From assembly GCA_043782755.1 (NCBI GenBank), contig JAYWAC010000326.1, forward strand, positions 1 to 22,142: a stretch of DNA of 22,142 bases, read 5' to 3'. The stretch is from JADJYF01 sp043782755. Lineage in GTDB: Bacteria; Pseudomonadota; Gammaproteobacteria; Ga0077536. The notes below the pieces were generated by a model. That model was not told the DNA's origin. It was given only the letters and a program-made list of their open reading frames with translations, and ran no database searches. This document shows, piece after piece, positions 7,172 to 14,691 of this stretch (its first letter is position 1; each line of letters begins with the position of its first letter). The position numbers were made by a program, and so were the translations under genes.

Positions 7172-8785
7172 ATGACTCAAGCATCCTCCGCAACCGCCAC
7201 AAGGCCGCGCCACAGCGACCAAGGCTGGTTCGCCGCCGGTGACATCAACGGCTTCTTCGGCCTCATGGTCGACAACCTTGCGGTGATGGGCTTTCTCGCC
7301 GCCGTGCTGGTTGGCCTCTACAAGATGCCGACCGACGTGGTTTTCGGTCGCATGTTTCCCGGTACTGCGCTCGGTGTGTTGGTCGGCGATCTGCTCTACA
7401 CCTGGATGGCGGTGCGCCTTGCGCGCCGCACCGGCCGCGACACCATCACCGCCATGCCGCTAGGCATCGACACACCGACCACCATTGGTCTGGCCTTCCT
7501 GGTGCTGGGTCCGGCCTTCGTCGCTTTCAAAGGCAATGGCCTCGACGAACATGCCGCCGCGATTGCGACCTGGCAGCTCGGCATGGCCGGCATGATGGTC
7601 ATGGGCGTGTTTAAGTTTCTACTGTCTTTCGTCGGCGCCACCATCGGCCGTCTAATTCCACGCGCCGGTCTGCTCGGCGCGATCGCCGCCATCGCCCTCA
7701 TGCTGATCGGTTTCCTGCCCATGCTCGAAGTTTTAAGCGCGCCCATCGTCGGCATGGCGACTCTCGGTGTGATTCTTTATGCGGTGGTCGCGCGTGGCCG
7801 GCTGCCAGGCAATGTGCCGGGTGTATTCGCGGCCTTTTTGCTCGGTACCGTGCTCTATTACACCCTCGGCCCTTGGGGCCTGATCGGGCCGGGCTTTCAT
7901 GCGCCCGGCGCACTTACCTGGCGCTTCGCCTTGCCGAGGCCAAGTCTCGGCTTCATCGACGGCTTCGCTGCGACCCTGCCCTATCTGCCGCTCTACCTGC
8001 CTTTCGGTCTGTTGATGGTGGTCGGTGGCATCAACAACGCCGAGAGTGCCCGCGCGGCGGGCGACGACTATGAGACGCGTGACATCCTGTTGGTGGAGGC
8101 GATCTCGACGCTCGTCGCCGGCCTGTTTGGCGGCGTTGCCCAGACCACGCCCTACATCGGCCATCCCGCTTACAAGAAAATGGGCGCGCGCGCCGGCTAC
8201 ACTTTGTTCACTGGCGTATTCATTGGCCTCGGCGGCGTGTTCGGATATTTATCGACGATGGTCGAACTGCTGCCGCTGGCGGTGCTCGCGCCGATCTTGG
8301 TATTCGTCTCCATCGAGATGACGACCCAGGCCTTCGAAGCCAGCCCAGCGCGCCATGCGACGGCAGTCGCCTTCAGTTTCTTTCCCGCCATCGCGCGCCT
8401 GCTCGCCATTAAACTCGGCGACCCCAACTACGTGTCACCCGATCACTTCGCCGCATTGATGAAAGCCGGTGAACACGGTCTACCCGAACTCGCCCTCATC
8501 GTCACCTTGGGCAATGGCTTCATCATCACTTCCATGTTGTGGGGTGGCTTTCTTGCGGCGTTGATCGATAAGCGCTATGGCGCAGCGGTCGCGACCTTGC
8601 TCGCCGCTGCGGTGTTGACGCTGTTCGGCATCATCCATTCGGTCGAACCCGCTGGCGGCATGTATTGGCCGTGGGCCTTGTCGGGTGTGGCGCAAACACT
8701 CGTGTGGCAGTTCGCGGCAGCTTATGGCGTGCTGGCCGTCATCATCGCGTTGCTGGCCTTGCAGAAAAATGCAAAGCAGCCATGA
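7172..8785 (+). CDS. NCS2-type (xanthine/uracil family) membrane permease
   Basis: The 537-residue protein is almost wholly hydrophobic segments, about 12-14 membrane spans, with the NCS2 fold pattern (PF00860-like). Characteristic pieces are DINGFFGLMVDNLAVMGF near the N-terminus, TAMPLGIDTPT (about 93-103) and the later VEAISTLVAGLFGGVAQTTP followed by YIGHPAYKKMGARAGYT, which correspond to the substrate-site helices and re-entrant region of AzgA/UraA-like carriers. Transport of a purine, pyrimidine or other small anionic solute with protons across the inner membrane is the family role; the actual substrate is not known. Its stop overlaps the start of the next gene by four bases (ATGA), so the two are translationally coupled. 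Confidence 0.82.
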   Translation: MTQASSATATRPRHSDQGWFAAGDINGFFGLMVDNLAVMGFLAAVLVGLYKMPTDVVFGRMFPGTALGVLVGDLLYTWMAVRLARRTGRDTITAMPLGIDTPTTIGLAFLVLGPAFVAFKGNGLDEHAAAIATWQLGMAGMMVMGVFKFLLSFVGATIGRLIPRAGLLGAIAAIALMLIGFLPMLEVLSAPIVGMATLGVILYAVVARGRLPGNVPGVFAAFLLGTVLYYTLGPWGLIGPGFHAPGALTWRFALPRPSLGFIDGFAATLPYLPLYLPFGLLMVVGGINNAESARAAGDDYETRDILLVEAISTLVAGLFGGVAQTTPYIGHPAYKKMGARAGYTLFTGVFIGLGGVFGYLSTMVELLPLAVLAPILVFVSIEMTTQAFEASPARHATAVAFSFFPAIARLLAIKLGDPNYVSPDHFAALMKAGEHGLPELALIVTLGNGFIITSMLWGGFLAALIDKRYGAAVATLLAAAVLTLFGIIHSVEPAGGMYWPWALSGVAQTLVWQFAAAYGVLAVIIALLALQKNAKQP

Positions 8786-9201
8786 CCACTCTGCGACCGA
8801 CGTGCGTCGCGATACTTCTGACGCTGGGTCTTCTGCAACATCACGTCGTGACTCTGGCCGGTGAGTGCGCAAGCCCTGCGCATCTCATGGCACGACTCGA
8901 ATTGCTTTTCGGTACTGCGCTCCCCGATGGTCAGCAGCTTAGCGAAGAGGACTGGCAGAAGTTCGTTGACGAAGAAGTGACGCCGCGCTTTCCCGAGGGC
9001 CTGACCGAACTCGCGGGTCGCGGCCAATGGCGGCGACCCGACGGCGTCGTCAGTCACGAGCCGTCGCGTGTGTTGCTGATCTGGTATTCGCCCGCGATCA
9101 CCAAGCACGCTGACATCGAAGCGATACGCAGCGCCTACAAGACGCGCTTCAAGCAGTTGTCGGTGATGCGAGTCGACGGTGCCGACTGCGTGTCGTTCTG
9201 A
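8782..9201 (+). CDS. DUF3574 family exported small protein
   Basis: Read from the ATG at 8782, which overlaps the permease stop, the protein has 139 residues. Residues 1-27 form a signal peptide-like segment with a hydrophobic core (CVAILLTLGLL) and a small-residue end near LAGECAS. The mature part matches DUF3574: LLFGTALPDGQQLSEEDWQKF, VTPRFPEGLTELAGRGQWRRPDG, and a C-terminal YKTRFKQLSVMRVD. The function of the family is unknown. The export signal and coupling to a permease suggest a periplasmic or outer-envelope role, possibly linked to that transporter (inference). A longer frame upstream overlaps the permease and is not used. Confidence 0.83.
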   Translation: MTTLRPTCVAILLTLGLLQHHVVTLAGECASPAHLMARLELLFGTALPDGQQLSEEDWQKFVDEEVTPRFPEGLTELAGRGQWRRPDGVVSHEPSRVLLIWYSPAITKHADIEAIRSAYKTRFKQLSVMRVDGADCVSF

Positions 9202-9215
9202 ACGCAGATACTTCG

Positions 9216-9296
9216 GTGCGAATTCATTCGCACATTCAAAATCGAGCCGTCGCGCGGAATTCGAAGCGAATGTGCGCATGAATTCGCATCTACCGA
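9216..9296. repeat. REP-like double palindrome
   Basis: GTGCGAAT (9216-9223) and ATTCGCAC (9226-9233) are perfect 8-bp arms around TC. A second, inverted copy lies at 9268-9288: bases 9217-9237 and 9268-9288 are reverse complements at 20 of 21 positions. The pair can form two small hairpins or one large one. The layout of two opposed palindromes between genes, with a core of the TGCGAATTCATTCGCA type, is that of repetitive extragenic palindromes (REP/BIME) of gammaproteobacteria. No RAYT transposase gene is in the window. Confidence 0.7.
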
Positions 9297-9300
9297 GGGT

Positions 9301-9321
9301 GGTATTCGCGCTGTGAATACC
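9301..9321. repeat. Small inverted repeat next to the REP-like element
   Basis: GGTATTC (9301-9307) and GAATACC (9315-9321) are perfect arms with a 7-base loop. It directly follows the REP-like pair and may be part of the same composite element. It could also act as a weak terminator for the DUF3574 operon, though no T-run follows. Confidence 0.5.
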
Positions 9322-9430
9322 GCCCCAAGCGAATTTCCATTTCGCAGTCCGCCACGGATCGCGCACACTGCGCGCCCTGGCTGGCTGTTGGCCATTGCGA
9401 CCACAGCGCCGCTCATCACCACAGGGCACC

Positions 9431-10720
9431 ATGTTCGCCGCATCGCTTTCACGCGCGCTCCGTCGTCACGGCATTCACTATGCCTGGGTCATTGCGGTCG
9501 TTACCTTCTGCGCGATGATGACTACCTCGGCAGCTCTCGGTCTGCCGGGCGCGATGCTACGGCCCTTGAGCGCCGAGTTCGGTTGGAACGTCGAACAGAT
9601 ATCCTCGGTGTTCGCGCTGCGCTTCGTCTTGTTCGGATTGCTGGGGCCGTTCGCCGCGTCCTTCATTCTGCGTTTCGGTGTGCGACGTGTGATGGTGACT
9701 GCTGCGGGTCTAATCGCGACAGCGATGATCCTCGCGACCCGCGTCACCGCGCTTTGGCAATTATTTCTGCTGTGGGGATTGATGCTAGGGATAGGCACCG
9801 GACTGACGGCTCTGGTGCTAGGCGCGATCGTCGCCAACCGCTGGTTCACCGCGCGGCGTGGGCTGGTGCTCGGTGTGCTGGCCGCCAGCACCGCGACCGG
9901 GCAGTTGCTGTTCCTGCCGATCGCCGCCTGGCTGATTGAGCATGTCGGTTGGCGTTATGCGGTGACGCCGGTATTCGTCGCCTGTCTCGCGGTCGCGAGT
10001 CTGGTGCTGCTGCTATTGCGTGATAGTCCAGCTGAACTTGGGTTGCGTGCCTATGGCGATGAAGCCGGCAGTGCGACCCCGATCGCACCGACCACCGCCA
10101 CGCCCTTGAGTTGGCGCGCGCCTTTCGTCGCGCTGGCGGAAGCGGCGCAGGTCCGCAGCTTTTGGATCCTGGCCGGCACTTTCTTCATCTGCGGGCTCAG
10201 CACCAATGGTCTGGTGCAAACCCACTTCATCTCCTTGTGCGGCGACAAGGGTCTTGCCGCCGTACCGGCGGCTTCGGTGTTGTCGATGATGGGCGCTTTC
10301 GATCTTATCGGCACGACTTTGTCGGGCTATCTCTCGGATCGCCTCGACAACCGCAAGCTGTTGTTCTGGTATTACGGCTTGCGTGGCCTGTCCTTGTTCT
10401 GGCTGCCCTATTCGGCCTTCACGCTTTACGGCCTTTCATTGTTCGCCTTGTTCTATGGCCTCGATTGGATCGCGACCGTGCCGCCGACGGTCAAACTGGT
10501 CAGCCAGCAATTCGGCCATGAAAGGGCCGGCATCGTGTTTGGCTGGGTGTTCGCCGCCCATCAGCTCGGTGCCGCGACCGCAGCTTATGGCGCGGGGCTG
10601 ACGCGCACGCTGTTGTTGACCTACACCCCGGCCTTGTTCGCGGCCGGGGCGGCCTGTCTGCTGGCCGCGCTAGCGGTGCTCGCCATCGCACGTCCGCCAC
10701 GGATTATCCCCGCGCCTTGA
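9431..10720 (+). CDS. MFS transporter
   Basis: Starting at ATG 9431, after an AGGG ribosome site, the protein has 429 residues and about 12 hydrophobic spans. It starts MFAASLSRALRRHGIHYAWV, with the YAWVI segment common at the first span of monocarboxylate/oxalate-formate-like MFS members. A long charged loop separates the two six-span halves (about residues 200-240), and YLSDRLDNRKLLFWYYGLRG gives the loop 8-9 MFS signature (GxxxDRxxxR-like). It probably moves a small organic acid across the inner membrane; direction and substrate are unknown. It sits 51 bases upstream of the CoA hydrolase gene, so uptake and degradation may be linked. Confidence 0.85.
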   Translation: MFAASLSRALRRHGIHYAWVIAVVTFCAMMTTSAALGLPGAMLRPLSAEFGWNVEQISSVFALRFVLFGLLGPFAASFILRFGVRRVMVTAAGLIATAMILATRVTALWQLFLLWGLMLGIGTGLTALVLGAIVANRWFTARRGLVLGVLAASTATGQLLFLPIAAWLIEHVGWRYAVTPVFVACLAVASLVLLLLRDSPAELGLRAYGDEAGSATPIAPTTATPLSWRAPFVALAEAAQVRSFWILAGTFFICGLSTNGLVQTHFISLCGDKGLAAVPAASVLSMMGAFDLIGTTLSGYLSDRLDNRKLLFWYYGLRGLSLFWLPYSAFTLYGLSLFALFYGLDWIATVPPTVKLVSQQFGHERAGIVFGWVFAAHQLGAATAAYGAGLTRTLLLTYTPALFAAGAACLLAALAVLAIARPPRIIPAP

Positions 10721-10771
10721 GTTCGCCATAGAATCCGGCTTCCTGCGCCTACTCTGTGAAGGATCATTATC

Positions 10772-11914
10772 GTGTCCGCATCCCCCGCCGTTTTGTTCGA
10801 AGAAATCCCGACCGCTGGCGGTCAGCGTATCGGTGTCGCGTGCCTCAATGCCGAGAAGTCGCTCAATGCCTTGACGCTCGACATGATCGATTTGCTCGGT
10901 GAACGTTTGCCCATCTGGGCCGCCGACCCGAACATCGTGCTGGTGATGCTGGAAGGGACGGGCGCGCGCGCCTTCTGCGCCGGCGCCGATCTGCTGCGTC
11001 TGCATGCGGCCTGCGTGAGCCATCATGCCTCGCCGCAGCGTGACGACATCCGCGCCAACGGCTACGCCCTCGACTTCTTCTCACGGGAATATCGTCTCGA
11101 CTATCTCATCCACACCTATCCCAAACCGGTGCTGTGCTGGGGACATGGCGTGGTGATGGGCGGCGGCATGGGCTTGATGGTCGGCGCCAGTCATCGCGTC
11201 GTGACCGCCGAGGTGCGAGTGGCGATGCCCGAGATCAACATCGGCCTGTATGCCGATGTCGCCGGCAGCTGGTTCCTGGCCCGTGCGCCCGGCCACACCG
11301 GTTTGTTTTTGGCTTTGACCGCCGCACAGCTCGGCGCCAGCGACGCTGTCTTTGCTGGCCTGGCGGATTATCAGATCGACCATGCGCGCAAGGCGGTGGT
11401 GATGGAGGCCTTGCTTGCGCATGCCTGGCATGCCGATAGCGCGCGCAATCGGCTCTCCCTCTCGCGCCTACTACAGTCTTTCAGCGCGCCCAACGGCGAC
11501 CCCGGTCCGCTGCGCGAACACTTTGATCTCATCAACGCACTGTGTCGCGACGATGAGCCCGCCGACATCGTGCAGCGCATCACCACACTCGCGAGTGAGG
11601 ACGCCTGGCTGAAGCGGGCCAGCGCCACCCTCGCTGCTGGCTCGCCGACCACGGCGGTGTTGTCCATCGCCTTGCAGCGTCGTTTGAAGATCGCCTCGCT
11701 GGCCGAAGTGTTCCGCGCCGAACTGGTCGCCTCGCTGGCCTGCGCCGCCCACTATGATCTCGCCGAGGGCATACGCGCATTGCTCATCGACAAGGACAGG
11801 CAGCCGCAATGGCGGCCGTCGAATGTCGCGGATGTGACGAGTGAGTGGCTAGACGAATTTTTTGTCAGCCCGTGGTCGGCCACAGAACATCCGCTGGCTG
11901 ACCTCGGCCAATGA
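10772..11914 (+). CDS. 3-hydroxyisobutyryl-CoA hydrolase-like crotonase-family enzyme
   Basis: A GTG at 10772 follows GAAGGA at good distance. The 380-residue length is typical of HIBCH rather than of 260-residue hydratases. Crotonase features are FCAGADLLRLH (about 70-80) and GHGVVMGGGMGLMVGASHRV, which form the oxyanion hole. MPEINIGLYADVAG places E154 and D162 eight residues apart, matching the catalytic Glu/Asp pair of human HIBCH. The C-terminal extension has SLACAAHYDLAEGIRALLID and a final HPLADL, also typical of the family. It hydrolyses 3-hydroxyisobutyryl-CoA or a related 3-hydroxyacyl-CoA, as in valine degradation, but no other valine gene is present, so it may act on another intermediate. 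Its end is 21 bases from the convergent Rieske beta gene. Confidence 0.85.
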   Translation: MSASPAVLFEEIPTAGGQRIGVACLNAEKSLNALTLDMIDLLGERLPIWAADPNIVLVMLEGTGARAFCAGADLLRLHAACVSHHASPQRDDIRANGYALDFFSREYRLDYLIHTYPKPVLCWGHGVVMGGGMGLMVGASHRVVTAEVRVAMPEINIGLYADVAGSWFLARAPGHTGLFLALTAAQLGASDAVFAGLADYQIDHARKAVVMEALLAHAWHADSARNRLSLSRLLQSFSAPNGDPGPLREHFDLINALCRDDEPADIVQRITTLASEDAWLKRASATLAAGSPTTAVLSIALQRRLKIASLAEVFRAELVASLACAAHYDLAEGIRALLIDKDRQPQWRPSNVADVTSEWLDEFFVSPWSATEHPLADLGQ

Positions 11915-11935
11915 CGCTGACACCATTTTTCGCTA

Positions 11936-12427
11936 TCAAAGCAGAAAAGCGACGGTGAACAGCGCGCGGTCGTTATTCACCAGCACGACTTTCTTGAACG
12001 CCATGCGCAGTTCGTCCGCCACGCGCCGCAGCCGATAATGATTGCGCGCGACCCACAAGGTCTCGCCGCGCGCATTGGATTCAAATACCAGACTGTTGCA
12101 GTCGACGCTGAGTTCTTCGCCGTCGATCGCCATGATTTCGATATTCGAAATCAGCCGCCGCAGACGCGACGGTGGCAGTTGCGCATGCCGTTTGCCGCTC
12201 AACAACTGACGCACGCGCAGTGCGATACGCGAGCGGTTGTCATAGAGGATGGACATCTCCTGTTCCGGATCCACGCCCTCGCCATTGGCCGGCAGCCAAT
12301 ACACGCCGTCGTCGGTCCACAGCGCCTCCCACGCGGCGTATTGATGCTCGTCCTGTAGGCGCGCCTCGCGGTAGATGAACTGCGTGACCTCGTCCAGAGA
12401 TGCGCGCATAGAGACCGCTGCGTTCAT
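11936..12427 (-). CDS. Ring-hydroxylating oxygenase beta subunit
   Basis: From the ATG at 12427 the protein has 163 residues, the usual size of small subunits of Rieske non-heme iron oxygenases (SnoaL/NTF2-like fold). Typical parts are FIYREARLQDEHQYAAWEAL, WTDDGVYWLPA, RLRRLISNIEI and NHYRLRRV. It is structural and may help set substrate range. The start codon overlaps the alpha stop in an ATGA, so the pair is translationally coupled. The frame is open upstream to 12559 but that part overlaps alpha and is not used. Confidence 0.88.
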   Translation of the reverse strand: MNAAVSMRASLDEVTQFIYREARLQDEHQYAAWEALWTDDGVYWLPANGEGVDPEQEMSILYDNRSRIALRVRQLLSGKRHAQLPPSRLRRLISNIEIMAIDGEELSVDCNSLVFESNARGETLWVARNHYRLRRVADELRMAFKKVVLVNNDRALFTVAFLL

Positions 12428-13686
12428 GCGCTGCTCTCCATCCATTGCCGGTAATGGCGCCAGATGCCGCGCGAGGGCACTTCGTCGGTCGCGCCGCCCA
12501 CCCGATAGCCCTGCGCATCGCGCTGCTCGCGATGAAGGCCGCGTGCGAGATAGAGCCATTGTGGATCGCGCGCCGCGATGCCGCGCTGGTTGCGTTCGTA
12601 CATGGCGGCATCGTCGGCCAACAGCAAGCCGGCTGGACCGACCGAGCCCATGGTCTGCTGGCGTAGGCGCCGATTGAGTTGCGGCGCGCCTTTGAACTGC
12701 AGCGCCGTGACATGCTGCACGGTGTCGTCAACCGCACGCGCCTGCAACACGAAGATTTGTATCTCGGCGATGAACAGATTAGGAAAGATCATCACATGTG
12801 GCGTGCCATCGATCAGGATCTCGCGCGCACGCTGTTCGCCGTGGGCAAGATTCATGGCTGCCACGTAGTCGGGGAAACGCTCGGCGCTGGTGCCGAACCA
12901 GCCCAGCGGCTGGCCGAGGCGCCGGAATTCCGGGCGCAGATCGAGTTCGGTATGGCCGTTGCCGTAGTCGCGACTTAAGGCCCGCGAGTCGGCGCCGTAG
13001 AGGGCACCGATGCTGCTGTCCGACACGCCGAAAACCGAGGCGTGGACGAAGGCCGGGTGATAGCCGTCGGTTTCGTTCTCGAGCACGAACTTCCAATTGG
13101 CCTTGACCCGATGTTGCAGAAAGCCGGTGGTGAGTTCGACTTCGCCCTCGGGCGAAAACGCCAGCAACCGGTCGATGGTCTCGGCGGCGCCGCCGAGGTA
13201 GTCCGCCAGTGTCGGCCCGTCGCTCGCCATCGAGCCGAAGACGAAGCCGCCATAGCTCGCCACCCGAGACACGTGGGCGAGACCGAGCTGGTCGCGCTGA
13301 AGGCCGTCATAGCCATCAGGGAAAGCCACGCTGTGCAAGCTGCCATCGCTACCAAAGCTCCAGGCATGAAACGGGCAGACGAAGCTGCGGCGATTGCCGC
13401 TTTGCTCCGCGCATACCTCATTGCCACGGTGTGGGCAGCGATTGAGCAGCAGATGTACGCGGCCCCGGCCATCGCGCGTCATCAACACCGGCGTCGGGCC
13501 GATGCTTTTCATGACGAAGTCGTGGGCCCGTGGGATCTCGCTTTCGTGGCCGACATAGACCCAGGTGCGATACCAGATGCGCGCCAGTTCCAGCGCGAAG
13601 ATGGCGGGGTCGTGGTAGAGCGAGCCGTGGACACGGGCGGGCTGGATGAGATCGCTCCAAGCCCTGTCTTTCGCCGTGGTGTTCAT
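12424..13686 (-). CDS. Rieske ring-hydroxylating oxygenase alpha subunit
   Basis: From the ATG at 13686 the protein has 420 residues. The Rieske [2Fe-2S] motif is CPH...CPFH: C84, H86, C104, H107. The catalytic mononuclear iron site is ENETDGYHPAFVH, with H210 and H215 as ligands and D207 as the likely bridge to the neighbouring Rieske centre; D358 or D359 is the probable third ligand. It inserts O2 into an aromatic or unsaturated ring as a cis-dihydrodiol or mono-oxygenated product, with electrons from NAD(P)H via a reductase and often a ferredoxin. Neither partner is in the window. It is divergent from a crotonase gene. The substrate cannot be read from the sequence; benzoate-, biphenyl- or steroid-type assignments would all be guesses. 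Confidence 0.92.
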   Translation of the reverse strand: MNTTAKDRAWSDLIQPARVHGSLYHDPAIFALELARIWYRTWVYVGHESEIPRAHDFVMKSIGPTPVLMTRDGRGRVHLLLNRCPHRGNEVCAEQSGNRRSFVCPFHAWSFGSDGSLHSVAFPDGYDGLQRDQLGLAHVSRVASYGGFVFGSMASDGPTLADYLGGAAETIDRLLAFSPEGEVELTTGFLQHRVKANWKFVLENETDGYHPAFVHASVFGVSDSSIGALYGADSRALSRDYGNGHTELDLRPEFRRLGQPLGWFGTSAERFPDYVAAMNLAHGEQRAREILIDGTPHVMIFPNLFIAEIQIFVLQARAVDDTVQHVTALQFKGAPQLNRRLRQQTMGSVGPAGLLLADDAAMYERNQRGIAARDPQWLYLARGLHREQRDAQGYRVGGATDEVPSRGIWRHYRQWMESSA

Positions 13687-13845
13687 GGATGGTTCTCGTC
13701 TTCTCCGCGACTGTCGTGACTCTCGAATGGCGCAGTCTAGCGGCACGGCGGTGGGCAGCGCGATGTCGCGGCGCGCCGGCTCCATCGCTTGCGCATCGCG
13801 CTGGGCGGCGGTTCTAATTCGAACAACATCCAGGAGACAACGACC
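13687..13845. promoter_or_regulatory. Divergent intergenic region, Rieske alpha vs crotonase
   Basis: The two starts are 159 bases apart on opposite strands, so both promoters should be here. A 12-base palindrome CGCGA-TG-TCGCG lies at 13759-13770 near the middle and could be an operator, though such sequences arise often by chance in GC-rich DNA. No regulator gene adjoins. Confidence 0.4.
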
Positions 13846-14676
13846 ATGGCCTACGAGCTTATCCTCATCGATGAACCCCGTGCGAAAGTCCGCCGCATCA
13901 CCCTCAATCGTCCCGCCAAGCGCAATCCCTTGTCGAACGCATTGCGCGCGGAATTATTCGATGCATTCGAACAGGCAGACCGCGATGACAACATCGCGGT
14001 GATCGTCATTCGCGGCGCCGGGTCGAGTTTCTGCGCCGGTTACGATCTCAAGACTAATGTCGCGGAAGGCCAGCCCTGGCATACCGCCGGCGGGCTCGGC
14101 AATTGGCCACGCCATGTGGTCGAGGGTTGTTTCCGCATGTGGGATCTCGCCAAACCTCTCATCGCCCAGGTGCACGGCTACTGCCTGGCCGGCGGTACGG
14201 AACTCGTGACGGGATGCGATCTGGTCTATGTCGCCGAGGACGCCCAGATAGGCTATCCGCCGGTGCGTTCCATGAGCCCGCCCGACAATCAGTTCTACCC
14301 CTGGATAGTCGGCATGCGGCGCGCCATGGAGATGATGCTGACGGGCGACTCGATCAGTGGCATCGAAGCGGTCGAATGCGGCTTTGCCAATCGCGCCTTT
14401 GCGGCCGCCGATCTCGAAACTGCGGTGCTCGATATCGCCGAACGCGTGGCGCGCGTGCCGGCCGACATTCAGCAGATCAACAAACGCGCCGTGCATCGAC
14501 AGATGGAGGCCATGGGTCTGCGCGCCGGCATACGCGCCGGTACCGAGCTGCAACAGATGGGCATGCAGACCCAATCCACCCAGGCTCATATGCACGAGCT
14601 ACGCGCCGATCTCACCGCCGCGCTGACCAAGCGCGATCAAGGCTTCGGCGATTATCGGACTAAGACCCAGGAATGA
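13846..14676 (+). CDS. Enoyl-CoA hydratase/isomerase (crotonase) family protein lacking the second catalytic Glu
   Basis: The ATG at 13846 follows CAGGAG; the 276-residue length is normal for the family. The oxyanion-hole pieces are FCAGYDLKT and HGYCLAGGTELV. E119 (in GGTELV) matches Glu144 of rat mitochondrial hydratase. The position 20 residues later, Glu164 in that enzyme, is Pro139 in IGYPPVRSM. Loss of the second Glu usually means that the protein is not a classical hydratase; isomerase, lyase or hydrolase chemistry on an acyl-CoA is possible. It is divergent from the Rieske operon, and its stop (TGA 14674-14676) directly abuts an ATG at 14677 upstream of the AAA gene, so both are probably on one transcript. 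Confidence 0.83.
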   Translation: MAYELILIDEPRAKVRRITLNRPAKRNPLSNALRAELFDAFEQADRDDNIAVIVIRGAGSSFCAGYDLKTNVAEGQPWHTAGGLGNWPRHVVEGCFRMWDLAKPLIAQVHGYCLAGGTELVTGCDLVYVAEDAQIGYPPVRSMSPPDNQFYPWIVGMRRAMEMMLTGDSISGIEAVECGFANRAFAAADLETAVLDIAERVARVPADIQQINKRAVHRQMEAMGLRAGIRAGTELQQMGMQTQSTQAHMHELRADLTAALTKRDQGFGDYRTKTQE

Positions 14677-14691
14677 ATGGGGAGCATGGCC

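Noticed and set aside
6494..7222. 242-codon minus-strand frame opposite the cupin gene
   Set aside because: The plus-strand cupin has both metal motifs and a ribosome site; the reverse frame reads the His/Asp repeat as an Ile/Val run and has no family match.
10772..11914. Assignment of the region to valine catabolism
   Set aside because: Only the HIBCH-like gene fits; no 3-hydroxyisobutyrate dehydrogenase, methylmalonate-semialdehyde dehydrogenase or branched-chain dehydrogenase complex gene is in the window.
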